A stretch of DNA of 64,000 nucleotides, taken from the NCBI GenBank assembly GCA_002633025.1, contig NMRB01001537.1, forward strand, positions 102,200-166,199. The letters are read 5' to 3'. This DNA comes from Notospermus geniculatus (taxonomy: Eukaryota > Nemertea > Pilidiophora > Heteronemertea > Lineidae). Positions 52,301 to 56,402 of this stretch are shown piece after piece. Each line of letters begins with the position of its first letter. The stretch's first letter is position 1. Below the pieces are notes generated by a model. It did not search any database. It was not told the origin of the DNA and saw only the letters and a program-made list of their open reading frames with translations. The translations under genes and the position numbers were made by a program.

Positions 52301-54815
52301 GGAAATCTTGGAGGGCGGTAACCTCCGTTCTGCCGTCAATGATATCCGCACAATTCTGATGACTCCCCTAAAAGCATTTACTCCACCGAAAACAGAAGAT
52401 GGAGAACCTACGACTCCCACGGATGGGGAGACTTCAATCCCTGAGGCAGATCTGCCTGGGCAGTTGACACGGGTGCTAGGAAAAGGTACGTGGTGTGGCC
52501 CTCTCATTCCTTGATTATCAATCGCCACGCCCTCCTGTTGGCTTTGACGTCCTGGGTTCAAGGTACACTGTGTCTGACACATCAAAACTTGTGGTTGGTC
52601 AACCAGTTACATGTACCTGGTAGTGCATCATGCTGGCTGCAGGGAGGATATTATTCTGTTGTACAGGGGCCTGTTTCATAAAGTGACTTTAAGCTAATGG
52701 TGCCTTTAACTAAATGGAGAAGGCATTGAAGTTAATGGTACCATTAGCCTAAAGTCACTTTATGAAACAGGCCCCTGGTAGCTACTGACAAGATTTCATC
52801 GTGGGTTGTGCAAAAACCTTGGATCAAACTTGATTCATCTTCTAAGATCATCATGTACCTAATAGATAACAGCAGGGTCCCCGCCAGAGGGTACTTTGGG
52901 TACAAATATAGTACCCTAAAGAAATTTGAGGGTACGATGTAGTACCCTGAAAAAAATCACTTCAGTAATGTTTTTCTTAAATTTGTTACATTTCAAATGC
53001 AACTTTCATGCAGAAGGAAGACTAATTTTGCATTTTGGAGTGAAAAAATGACTCTGGAGCCATTATTAACAAAAAAAATTTGTTTGAAAAAAAAAATTTT
53101 CAAAAAAAAAAAATTTTGAAATTTTTTCTCCCCCGGGCCTTACAGGTCGTACCCTGGAAAAAAATCCTGGCGGAAACCCTGAACAGGAAGTATTGACCTT
53201 TAAACAAGTGAAGAAGGAAGTTGTGATGTTATGAGGAAGATTTGTTAGATATAGTTGATAAGTAAGGTGAACGCCCTTAGCATCCTGTTGTCATCTTATT
53301 TCAGTGTGCACTGCACTTCATGTGACACGCCATATGGATGACGAATGTGTCAACTTGTACCTACAGTTGCTGGACCGCTGTATCAATCATGAGGTGAGTT
53401 GGGGATCATTAAACTTCTTCAGCAGTATGTCAGCTATTTGACCTCTCATTTAGCAATCTAACTTCAGCAGAATATCCCTGTAAACTGTGGCAATGTGACC
53501 AGAATACTTTGCTGCAATACCAAATTGGATCAATTCAGAAAGTGAAAAATTTGTCGTCTCCTCTCTTTCAGGCATTTAGTCCGAAGCAGAAGAAGCTTAT
53601 TTTGTCATGGACTCAGCAAATACAAAAAATATGGCACCCAGCGTCAAAATTTGCTGCAGAGAAAAGACATGTGAAAGCGTGGGGAGGAAGCACGTTTCCT
53701 ATTGGTCAGATATCACGAGGGCCTCGGCCAATGAAGCATCCGACAAAGCAGTTAATGCCGCAGTATGCATTTAGCAAAGTGACGCGAGCTGCGGGGAATA
53801 TCATTATCACACCCGCAAGTCAACCTGCGTTGACAAAACATAATTCACTCAACTCGTATATGTCAAGAATGTGTGAGGTAGGTGAAATGGTCTAAAAAGA
53901 GAATGTTACACAAAATATCAAAACTCTCGCCGAACTGGCAGGTGTCGAGAGGTCAGGGGTGATTTTGTTGGGAATTTTTAGTCAGACTCTCTCTCTTTTC
54001 AAGATGTTTACTGTGTGATCTCAAAACACCTCTAACAGCTCTTCTTTCACTTTCCAATTTCAGACAAAACGTCAGTTGGAGCGAGCACACTCGGCCCCTA
54101 GCAGCTGGGCGCATGCAGTAAACCTTAGTCTGCCTGCAAAAACAGGTGCGTTTGATGTAGGAATTCAATTAAATATAGACAAACAAAATTAAAACACTGT
54201 TTTATCGTACAAGTCAGAGATGTGAATGCCATTGATCTCCTCTTCTTCCTCTGGGTGACTTTCAGTCAGACTTCGATCTCTATACCAAGACTTGTGAATA
54301 GTTCAGTAGTTCTCTGTAGCAACCTGAGATCGTTCACAGCGCCTGCAGAGACTATCTATTTACATTTACACTCCCATTCAGAATCAAAAGAAGAAAAATG
54401 TCATCATTGTGCTACATTATTCTACATTTCTTTCTGATTTAGGAAATGAGTTGAGTGCAACAGAACCAGAAATTAACGCCAGACTGGACTCCCTGTGTTT
54501 GAGTATGACAGAGCATGCACTTGGTGGACTTGGTAAGCATTGGTGAACAAATTCTGTTGATTGAGAAATAAGATAAAGATTATTGTATGTAATGACCCTG
54601 TCACACTTTTGCGTATATCAAGTCGTTATGAGTTCCTTATTAAAATTGTTCAGTACACAGCCATACGCTGCGTGTTTATAACTTATGATTTGCGTAACAG
54701 TGTAGCTTGGATTTTAATTCAGTCACTAGAGTTATGTTGGAGTAGGCCTGACTTGTATTATAATCAGCAAATTTTGTCTCTTTCAGACAACATGGATCGA
54801 GGTTCCACGTTTTGA
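16172..54815 (+). CDS. SAMD4A: Smaug / SAMD4 RNA-binding translational repressor (complete, with duplicated internal exons)
   Basis: Smaug proteins bind CNGG-loop hairpins (Smaug recognition elements) in target mRNAs through a SAM domain and recruit deadenylase and repression factors in the cytoplasm. Exons are 16172-16364, 31413-31982, then cassette a (39963-40223, 40447-40556, 40821-40907, 43647-43830, 44320-44408) or cassette b (49730-49990, 50210-50319, 50605-50691, 52302-52485, 53305-53393), then 53572-53877, 54064-54145, 54443-54532 and 54787-54815. With one cassette the frame is open for 666 residues. Order: N-terminal Smaug-similarity region (about 1-150), Ser/Gly-rich linker (about 170-341), SAM domain (about 342-407, with [10 protein letters not shown] on the RNA-binding face), PHAT domain (about 408-520), basic/Ser-rich region, and conserved tail ([16 protein letters not shown]). 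Human SAMD4A is similar in length and layout. The two cassettes cannot be joined in series: 731 nt shifts the frame. All borders are AG/GT. Start choice: MFRDQV at 16172 matches the family start; ATG 16157 is in frame and would add five residues. Confidence 0.93.
16380..16626. mobile_element. GC-rich MITE, AGCCTAGTTT...ACTTCGACG ends
   Basis: Inverted ends agcctagtttatacttcgac and its complement tcgaagtaaaaactaggctt. The interior is CpG-dense (gacgccgagcccgtcgtgcg) against an AT-leaning background. It lies 15 bases inside intron 1, next to the exon 1 donor. No coding capacity. Confidence 0.8.
17440..18049. repeat. Segmental repeat unit 1 (intron 1)
   Basis: About 610 bp, repeated at 18140-18772 after 90 bp. 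It includes a hairpin GTAAAAGCATTTGG...CCAAATGCTTTTAC (17640-17699), a shortened copy of the foldback MITE at 18288-18499. The copies differ by substitutions and small indels. Confidence 0.8.
18050..18139. other. GC-rich spacer between repeat units
   Basis: It contains gtcccgcgcgcgggatacgc with an inverted-repeat core (cccgcgcgcggg), and separates two direct repeats of 0.6 kb. No known element is recognised. Confidence 0.4.
18140..18772. repeat. Segmental repeat unit 2 (intron 1)
   Basis: A second copy of 17440-18049, with the foldback element intact (18288-18499). Divergence and the different flanks argue for an old local duplication or insertion of a composite repeat. Confidence 0.8.
18288..18499. 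mobile_element. Foldback MITE, ATTCATAAAAG(C/T)TAG ends
   Basis: An imperfect hairpin with arms of about 100 bp: outer ends attcataaaagttagaaaat and its near-complement gctagcttttatgaat, inner arms with aagcatttggtaact and agttaccaaatgctt. The outer sequence is related to the MITE at 41806-41926 (gactagcaaatgcttttact). Confidence 0.75.
19141..19350. mobile_element. CRE-rich MITE, TTAGCGGTCC family (copy 1)
   Basis: Inverted ends ggagactttactgctgttag and the complementary tagcagtaagtaaagtctcc, with tagttagcggtcctagaacg mirrored inside. The interior carries gtgacgtcataatcaatgac and other ACGT cores. Related to 38581-38776. Confidence 0.85.
20611..20690. mobile_element. Half copy of the GGGTCATATGAATAA MITE
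   Basis: Shares tgggtcatatgaataagact and tttgtacagcattgcctagt with 41806-41926 and 51147-51266, but lacks the right inverted end. Confidence 0.7.
21055..21192 (-). repeat. Dispersed repeat, about 140 bp (copy 1, reverse)
   Basis: The reverse complement aligns along its whole length with 26807-26938 (shared tattgaaatgaaac, gacatcccggtcctc/g, atcaatttccc, aaaaggcg). Class unknown. Confidence 0.7.
22089..23156 (+). mobile_element. Composite repeat with AGCTCACCT...AGGTGAGC ends (contains the gap)
   Basis: It begins tttagctcacctctgtgagg, ends near cacagaggtgagcacaatgg, and contains the gtccgtcgtcgtccg microsatellite next to the gap. The right half has three repeats about 145-149 bp apart, each with atggc(c/t)gcca and gccatcttgaaaaat (near 22701, 22845 and 22994). 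This is a known style of dispersed element in marine invertebrates. No coding region is supported. Confidence 0.65.
22434..22530. other. Assembly gap
   Basis: 97 undetermined bases inside a repetitive gtcgtcgtccg tract. Single undetermined bases also occur at about 3482, 6841, 13803, 25213 and 28661. Confidence 1.
23642..23767. mobile_element. Foldback MITE, TATAGGGTCGTATTTTAGAA ends
   Basis: A 126-bp hairpin with arms of about 56 bp: tatagggtcgtattttagaa and its near-complement ttctaaaatacggcccata, also containing ggaacgtt/aacgttcc palindromes. No coding capacity. Confidence 0.85.
23763..23830 (-). mobile_element. Possible tRNA-related SINE head
   Basis: On the minus strand, agagtggtgtagtggaatcg resembles an A-box region and ctggattcaatagactc a B-box (GGATTCAA). 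The spacing is tRNA-like, but no clover-leaf is supported. Tail undefined. Confidence 0.35.
25664..25940. mobile_element. CpG-rich MITE, CAGTACGTTGCACAATTGAC ends
   Basis: Inverted ends cagtacgttgcacaattgac and its near-complement gtcaattgtgcaacttactg. The interior is crowded with ACGT cores (gcagtgacgtcataccgtca, gacgcgtgacgtgcc, gcgacgtacgtgg). Open frames across it on both strands are by-products of the GC-rich interior. Confidence 0.85.
26807..26938 (+). repeat. Dispersed repeat, about 140 bp (copy 2)
   Basis: Full-length relative of 21055-21192 in the opposite orientation. Class unknown. Confidence 0.7.
27545..27907. mobile_element. CRE-rich MITE, GTGCAG..TGACGTCA family (copy 1)
   Basis: Ends gtgtgcaggtgacgtcatcg and, as complement, gtgcag...tgacgtcac. 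The interior has atgacgtcgtcaa, ccatgacgtgatc and gtcgtcgacgtcagc, shared with 29292-29505, 41514-41717 and 50981-51058. It is interrupted by the 143-bp insertion at 27626-27768. Confidence 0.7.
27626..27768. mobile_element. Nested TIR element, CAGGGTTTCCGCC-type ends, 5-bp TSD (copy 1)
   Basis: Left end cggtgtttccgccagagggt, right end ttctgccggaaaccctg, flanked by acgtg on both sides (27621-27625, 27769-27773). The homologous site at about 29368 is empty and has one acgtg. Related to 52873-53181. No coding capacity. Confidence 0.8.
27928..27980. repeat. Short hairpin ACACTACAGACA...TGTCTGTAGTGT
   Basis: An imperfect inverted repeat around ctctacatagag, at the point where the two copies of the large repeat diverge (27940). 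Confidence 0.5.
28820..29773. repeat. Large repeat unit B (intron 1)
   Basis: Matches 27082-27940 joined to 28424-28660, without the 27626-27768 insertion and without 27941-28423. This is either a rearranged local duplication or a second haplotype segment. Confidence 0.8.
29292..29505. mobile_element. CRE-rich MITE, GTGCAG..TGACGTCA family (copy 2, uninterrupted)
   Basis: The same family as 27545-27907, but with the intact junction caacccacgtggtgcagttt where copy 1 has its insertion. Confidence 0.75.
30260..30392. repeat. Two tandem units of about 70 bp
   Basis: ggtatgaaaatagatgagtc and the following cctcacccattggcctactt occur at 30260 and again at 30331, with the second unit slightly shorter. 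Confidence 0.85.
30968..31189. repeat. Two tandem units of about 110 bp
   Basis: cttcactgatgagttgctgt ... ctacggcccaattcaa occurs at 30968-31059 and 31082-31189. The second unit has an extra 16-18 bases (acgcacatgggaaacaatag region). Confidence 0.85.
31413..31982 (+). CDS. SAMD4A: Smaug exon 2
   Basis: 570 bases after ctctcatttcag encode residues 65-254: [60 protein letters not shown], then an acidic/Gly-Ser segment with [20 protein letters not shown]. This is the second Smaug similarity region and the start of the disordered linker. It ends in phase 1 before gtaagt. The match to SAMD4 proteins ([21 protein letters not shown]) is direct. Confidence 0.95.
32985..33575. repeat. Minisatellite of GGTTCCACCTCACCTTGTTG units
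   Basis: About twenty degenerate repeats of 'ggttccacctcaccttgttgag' and 'tccacctggttcc' with variable spacing (period about 25-35 bp). On the minus strand it reads as a Glu/Gln/Lys-rich pseudo-protein, which is a by-product of the repeat. Confidence 0.85.
34340..34481. mobile_element. MITE, AAGCTGCATTTAGCTGACAC ends
   Basis: Inverted ends aagctgcatttagctgacac and the complementary gtgcagctaaatccagctt, with gcggaatgcggta / taccgc mirrored inside. CpG-rich interior. It lies 8 bp left of the next MITE. Confidence 0.85.
34490..34693. mobile_element. MITE, TGTGACCCGCTCTGGCAAAA; site of the duplication breakpoint
   Basis: Inverted ends tgtgacccgctctggcaaaa and ttttgccagagcgggccaca, with gacgcatgtcgctc / gagcgacatgcgtc inside. 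The tandem duplication begins inside it at 34553, so the second unit (44535) starts with only its right part. Confidence 0.85.
35314..35574. mobile_element. MITE, TGGCGCTGTCAGTGTAAGAC ends (unit 1 only)
   Basis: Inverted ends tggcgctgtcagtgtaagac and the complement of gtcttatactgactgcgcca. It lies in a 319-bp segment (35273-35591) missing from unit 2 at about 45253. Confidence 0.7.
37282..37484. mobile_element. CRE-bearing MITE, GAGGCCTCGCAATGACGTCA ends, TATA TSD (unit 1 only)
   Basis: Inverted ends gaggcctcgcaatgacgtca and tgacgtcatttgcaaggcct, flanked by TATA on each side. Unit 2 has the empty site (cacggtatatgcac, near 47020). The perfect CREs lie in the terminal repeats. Confidence 0.88.
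38581..38776. mobile_element. CRE-rich MITE, TTAGCGGTCC family (copy 2, unit 1 only)
   Basis: Ends ggggaactttcgtgccgtca and the complementary gcaggaaagttcccc. The interior agttagcggtccaagaacgt is mirrored by cgttcctggaccgctaac. Unit 2 lacks it (near 48566). Confidence 0.85.
39963..40223 (+). CDS. SAMD4A: Smaug exon 3a
   Basis: 261 bases from ttttcag to G|gtaagt, phase 1 to 1, residues 255-341: [54 protein letters not shown]. This is the Ser/Pro-rich linker before the SAM domain. The family shares RSVSLTPP.MP-like and SPQSS..SGSG segments. Three synonymous differences from exon 3b. Confidence 0.93.
40447..40556 (+). CDS. SAMD4A: Smaug exon 4a (SAM domain, first half)
   Basis: 110 bases after cttcag encode [20 protein letters not shown] and [17 protein letters not shown] (residues 342-378), then gtaagt in phase 0. 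This is the N-terminal half of the Smaug SAM domain. One synonymous difference (CTG/CTA) from exon 4b. Confidence 0.95.
40821..40907 (+). CDS. SAMD4A: Smaug exon 5a (SAM domain, second half)
   Basis: 87 bases encode [20 protein letters not shown] and PQNLKTLEK, residues 379-407. The KGAR segment is part of the RNA-hairpin-binding face in the family. Nucleotide-identical to exon 5b. Confidence 0.95.
41200..41455 (-). mobile_element. tRNA-derived SINE-like element (minus strand)
   Basis: Read on the minus strand from 41455, ggcagcacagtggtgaaagc (A-box-like) is followed by gagttgtgaccgaggggccg and gtgggttcaatacccggccg (B-box GGTTCAATACC, 41391-41401). This is the usual layout of a tRNA-head SINE. 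The 3' end is uncertain. Missing from unit 2, where the whole stretch is deleted. Confidence 0.6.
41514..41717. mobile_element. CRE-rich MITE, GTGCAG..TGACGTCA family (copy 3)
   Basis: Starts gtgcagatgacgtcatcaca and ends gagccactgcac. The interior gaccgccggtcaaagtg and ccatgacgtgatccacacat matches copies at 27545 and 29292. Confidence 0.75.
41806..41926. mobile_element. MITE, TGGGTCATATGAATAAAGAC ends (unit 1 copy)
   Basis: 121 bp with perfect inverted ends tgggtcatatgaataaagac and gtctttattcatatgaccca, extended by tagcaaatgcttttact / agtaaaagcatttgcta. Counterpart in unit 2 at 51147-51266. Confidence 0.92.
42396..43098 (-). mobile_element. TIR element, AATGGGGTACCGGC ends, with nested retroelement (unit 1 only)
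   Basis: Ends aatggggtaccggcaaacaa and ccggtacctcatt. The interior matches 7562-7959 in reverse. Unit 2 has the empty site (acgataactatatagg near 51733). It is interrupted at 42687-42948 by the hairpin retroelement. Confidence 0.82.
42671..42948 (+). mobile_element. Snap-back hairpin retroelement with target-site duplication (copy 2, nested)
   Basis: The element 42687-42932 is flanked by identical 16-base repeats taaaatcagaaattga (42671-42686, 42933-42948). 42687-42768 and 42769-42850 form a loopless palindrome with 82-bp arms centred on gtagatctac. The remaining 42851-42932 is a unique tail with ttgtgtgtcaattttagtgc, shared with copy 1. Arms begin and end in cgaccccaacc / ggttggggtcg. No protein. 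Confidence 0.85.
43131..43356. mobile_element. MITE, CATATGTGACCCATCAC ends (unit 1 copy)
   Basis: Inverted ends catatgtgacccatcacc and the near-complement gtgacgggtcacatatg. The interior includes acgtcgctctgaagttgg. Unit 2 counterpart at 51772-51997. Confidence 0.8.
43647..43830 (+). CDS. SAMD4A: Smaug exon 6a (PHAT domain start)
   Basis: 184 bases from tttgtag to G|gtacgt encode [40 protein letters not shown] and [17 protein letters not shown], residues 408-468. It opens the PHAT region found after the SAM domain in Smaug. Nucleotide-identical to exon 6b. Confidence 0.94.
44009..44105. mobile_element. MITE, CAGGGGCCTGTTTCATAAAG family, left end shortened
   Basis: The right end ctttatgaaacaggcccctg is intact. 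The left end keeps only caggggcctgt and has lost about 17-20 bases that the unit 2 copy (52664-52777) retains. Confidence 0.8.
44320..44408 (+). CDS. SAMD4A: Smaug exon 7a (PHAT domain)
   Basis: 89 bases encode (V)[19 protein letters not shown] and [10 protein letters not shown], residues 469-498, ending GAG|gtgagt in phase 0. One synonymous difference (CAC/CAT) from exon 7b. Confidence 0.94.
44535..44676. mobile_element. Right part of the TGTGACCCGCTCTGG MITE, cut by the duplication join
   Basis: Starts abruptly at aagatgacaccaggagagaa (equal to 34553) and ends ttgccagagcgggccaca. The left inverted end is absent. Confidence 0.85.
46292..46339. mobile_element. 32-bp palindromic insertion with 8-bp target duplication (unit 2 only)
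   Basis: The insert 46300-46331 is a hairpin aaaaattcata ... tatgaattttt with a 9-base loop, flanked by gttcacat on both sides (46292-46299, 46332-46339). Unit 1 has a single gttcacat. Confidence 0.75.
47807..48137. mobile_element. Foldback element, TAGTATATAGGCTCTGAAGG ends (unit 2 only)
   Basis: Arms of about 90 bp: tagtatataggctctgaagg ... ctttttcaag and the complementary cttgaaaaagtgc ... tatatacta. A second partial left end (agtatataggctctgaaggg) lies inside near 47930. Flanked by agtgt/gtgt. Unit 1 has the empty site caagtgttgcc (near 38265). Confidence 0.88.
48347..48476. mobile_element. Foldback MITE, AATAGGGAGGTTGAGATCAG ends (unit 2 only)
   Basis: Arms of about 43 bp: aatagggaggttgagatcag, cacggatccttatac and their complements. 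Empty site in unit 1 (ggctattgtatgag near 38473). Confidence 0.85.
49730..49990 (+). CDS. SAMD4A: Smaug exon 3b (duplicate)
   Basis: 261 bases, same borders and phases as exon 3a, encoding an identical protein segment. Three synonymous changes (CAG/CAA, TCG/TCA, CAT/CAC). If spliced directly after exon 7a it is read in the wrong phase and stops at TGA 49781-49783. Confidence 0.9.
50210..50319 (+). CDS. SAMD4A: Smaug exon 4b (duplicate, SAM first half)
   Basis: 110 bases, protein identical to exon 4a, with one synonymous change near the 3' end (CTG to CTA). Confidence 0.9.
50605..50691 (+). CDS. SAMD4A: Smaug exon 5b (duplicate, SAM second half)
   Basis: 87 bases, nucleotide-identical to exon 5a, while the flanking intron differs by substitutions and indels (for example an extra 'cctctgctaaagtttaagta' region upstream at about 50511). 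Confidence 0.9.
50981..51058. mobile_element. CRE-rich MITE, GTGCAG..TGACGTCA family (copy 4, right part)
   Basis: Only the right portion remains (tcacacatggcacactttgt ... gagccactgcac). A deletion relative to unit 1 removed the left part together with the SINE-like element. Confidence 0.75.
51147..51266. mobile_element. MITE, TG(G/C)GTCATATGAATAAAGAC ends (unit 2 copy)
   Basis: Counterpart of 41806-41926, with one changed base in each end and one inside the right arm. Confidence 0.9.
51772..51997. mobile_element. MITE, CATATGTGACCCATCAC ends (unit 2 copy)
   Basis: Counterpart of 43131-43356 with few substitutions. Confidence 0.8.
52302..52485 (+). CDS. SAMD4A: Smaug exon 6b (duplicate, PHAT start)
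   Basis: 184 bases, nucleotide-identical to exon 6a, with the same acceptor and gtacgt donor. Confidence 0.9.
52664..52777. mobile_element. MITE, CAGGGGCCTGTTTCATAAAG ends (intact)
   Basis: 114 bp with long inverted ends caggggcctgtttcataaag and ctttatgaaacaggcccctg, extended by tgactttaagctaatgg / ccattagcctaaagtca. This type of end is widespread in marine invertebrate MITEs. Confidence 0.9.
52873..53181. mobile_element. TIR element, CAGGG(T/C)(T/C)CCGCC ends, 5-bp TSD (copy 2, unit 2 only)
   Basis: Left end cagggtccccgccagagggt, right end aatcctggcggaaaccctg, flanked by aacag (52868-52872, 53182-53186). The core is A-rich with long A/T runs. Related to 27626-27768 and the relic at 14631. 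No coding capacity. Confidence 0.83.
53305..53393 (+). CDS. SAMD4A: Smaug exon 7b (duplicate, PHAT)
   Basis: 89 bases, protein identical to exon 7a, one synonymous change. Its phase-0 end joins correctly to exon 8 (53572). Confidence 0.92.
53572..53877 (+). CDS. SAMD4A: Smaug exon 8
   Basis: 306 bases, phase 0 to 0, residues 499-600: [20 protein letters not shown] closes the PHAT region (human has AFTETQKKRLLSWKQQ). It is followed by a basic segment with [18 protein letters not shown] and [20 protein letters not shown]. Single copy. Donor GAG|gtaggt. Confidence 0.94.
54064..54145 (+). CDS. SAMD4A: Smaug exon 9
   Basis: 82 bases after atttcag encode [20 protein letters not shown] and LSLPAKT, residues 601-627. 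The RAHSAP segment resembles the RTRSLP-type basic/Ser motif at this place in SAMD4 and could be a phosphorylation or 14-3-3 site (inference). Confidence 0.85.
54443..54532 (+). CDS. SAMD4A: Smaug exon 10 (conserved C-terminal tail)
   Basis: 90 bases after gatttag encode (G)[19 protein letters not shown] and [10 protein letters not shown], residues 628-657. The segment [19 protein letters not shown] is nearly identical to the SAMD4A C-terminus. This strongly confirms the assignment. Confidence 0.95.
54787..54815 (+). CDS. SAMD4A: Smaug exon 11 (last codons and stop)
   Basis: 29 bases after tctttcag complete the protein as (D)NMDRGSTF and TGA at 54813-54815, paralleling the human ending VDRTSTI. 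Confidence 0.92.
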
Positions 54816-55437
54816 AGCAAATCATTCACCGACAGTTTGATGCAGCCACTGCCACAGCCACAATTCATCAATATGTCAAAAAAAGATCCTTTACATTGGA
54901 CAGACTAGCCAGTAATGAATATAACAGGAGGGAATGGCATTGTCTCTAACTGAGGATTTCAGATTCCATTGGGAAATTGCTAGTGTACTTGTGGCTACTA
55001 TATCCCCCATTTGTCCTGAGCTATAAGCAATTCACTCTCTCTGTCTTATCAATTGTCAATTCCCTCTATCAAACATAATCAAACAGCATACGATTCACCA
55101 AAGACCTCATGTACTACATGTATTAATCATTTATCGCCTACCGGTAGTTTCATAAATGTTGTGCATTTTCTTCCATAAAAAGTCGGACTTGTCACTAATC
55201 GGAGGGCACATTGAAAAATTTGAATGAGGACAAACAATGGTTCAAGACAAATTGTTTAGGTATTCTAACCTATGAAGGTGTAAGACATTCACTGGACAAA
55301 TCTCAACTTATTGTACTACGACAGTGCAGAGTGTACCGAGGGGTTACCCAGGTGCACCCTTTGGTTCTTTTTTACTGTCATTTATCTGTGATCCACATTG
55401 CATTTAAATTCACTAAGTGTTGTTTTCCAAAACGATG

Positions 55438-56402
55438 GGCCTCTGCAATGATTATCAGCATATGACATTGTGATTTTGATGCAGCGTGAACTTTTTTATT
55501 TGCATTTGAAATTGTGAAGTAATTGTGACGCAAATCTTCAAAGCTGTGAAAATCCTCGACTAAGGGTGAGTTTTAGAGTTGATATGTTTTGCAAAAGTGA
55601 TACAAAGCAATTTCAAAGTTAGGTGTTAACTTAAGTAGGTCTATTCAAGCACCTAGAAAGCGTAAGGTAATTCATTGCACATACATGTAGTGATGTTATC
55701 AGAATTCGAACCTTTGCTTTGAGTTTTGCAGTTTATCTCTTCCTCTTATTTGGCTTACAGCACCTGGGTAGTACACCCCACCTCATAAGTGCCTTAATAT
55801 CTGGTCCACTCTATTGGTCTGGTCACTATTATGACGACTATTATCTGCTGTGAACATGTCGGAAATTTGTCAGTCAGTGACTCGGTGTCTGGTTAATATG
55901 GAAACGTGTTCAAAATTCTGAATTTCAGCTCTAAATTTTGAAATATAATAAAGTGGATGGGAAGATTTTGATGTTCTGGAAAACTAAATGAAGATCTCAG
56001 AAATTCAAGGCACTCAGTTTGACAGAATATGCCTTGGCACCAAAAGGGTTAATGAAAGACAAAACAGCTCAGTTGACTGAGAAAAGCAATACTGATTCGC
56101 TTGATAACTGCGAATTGTGACACGTTTTCTTACTTTTACATTGAATCACTGAATTGAATACAGTGTTAGTGTTGTCTTCTGTGGCAATAGTGACTGGAGA
56201 TGCATTAGTCAGTGTTGTTCAATGCATTTGAAGGTGGAAGTTAGTTTAATGTTCATGTGAGCACAGTCTTTATAAATGTACATTGAGGTTTGGAATGGCA
56301 CTTTGTATGGTTGTTTTGACGAAGCGTGTTCGTCATTGGCCAGATTATCTGTTCAGTGTCATGTGACCTGTCATGATGAGATGCGAATCAACTCATTCAG
56401 TA
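55438..56402. repeat. 3'-flank tandem duplication, unit 1
   Basis: About 965 bp beginning ggcctctgcaatgattatca, repeated directly from 56403 with substitutions and small indels. Unit 1 ends gaatcaactcattcag just as unit 2 does at 57353. Confidence 0.92.

Larger units (their letters stand above)
44535..53519 (+). repeat. Tandem duplication unit 2 carrying Smaug exons 3b-7b
   Basis: 8985 bp homologous to 34553-44534. Its own insertions are 46300-46331, 47807-48137, 48347-48476 and 52873-53181. It lacks the unit-1-only elements, so the two units are reciprocal for presence and absence. Confidence 0.93.
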
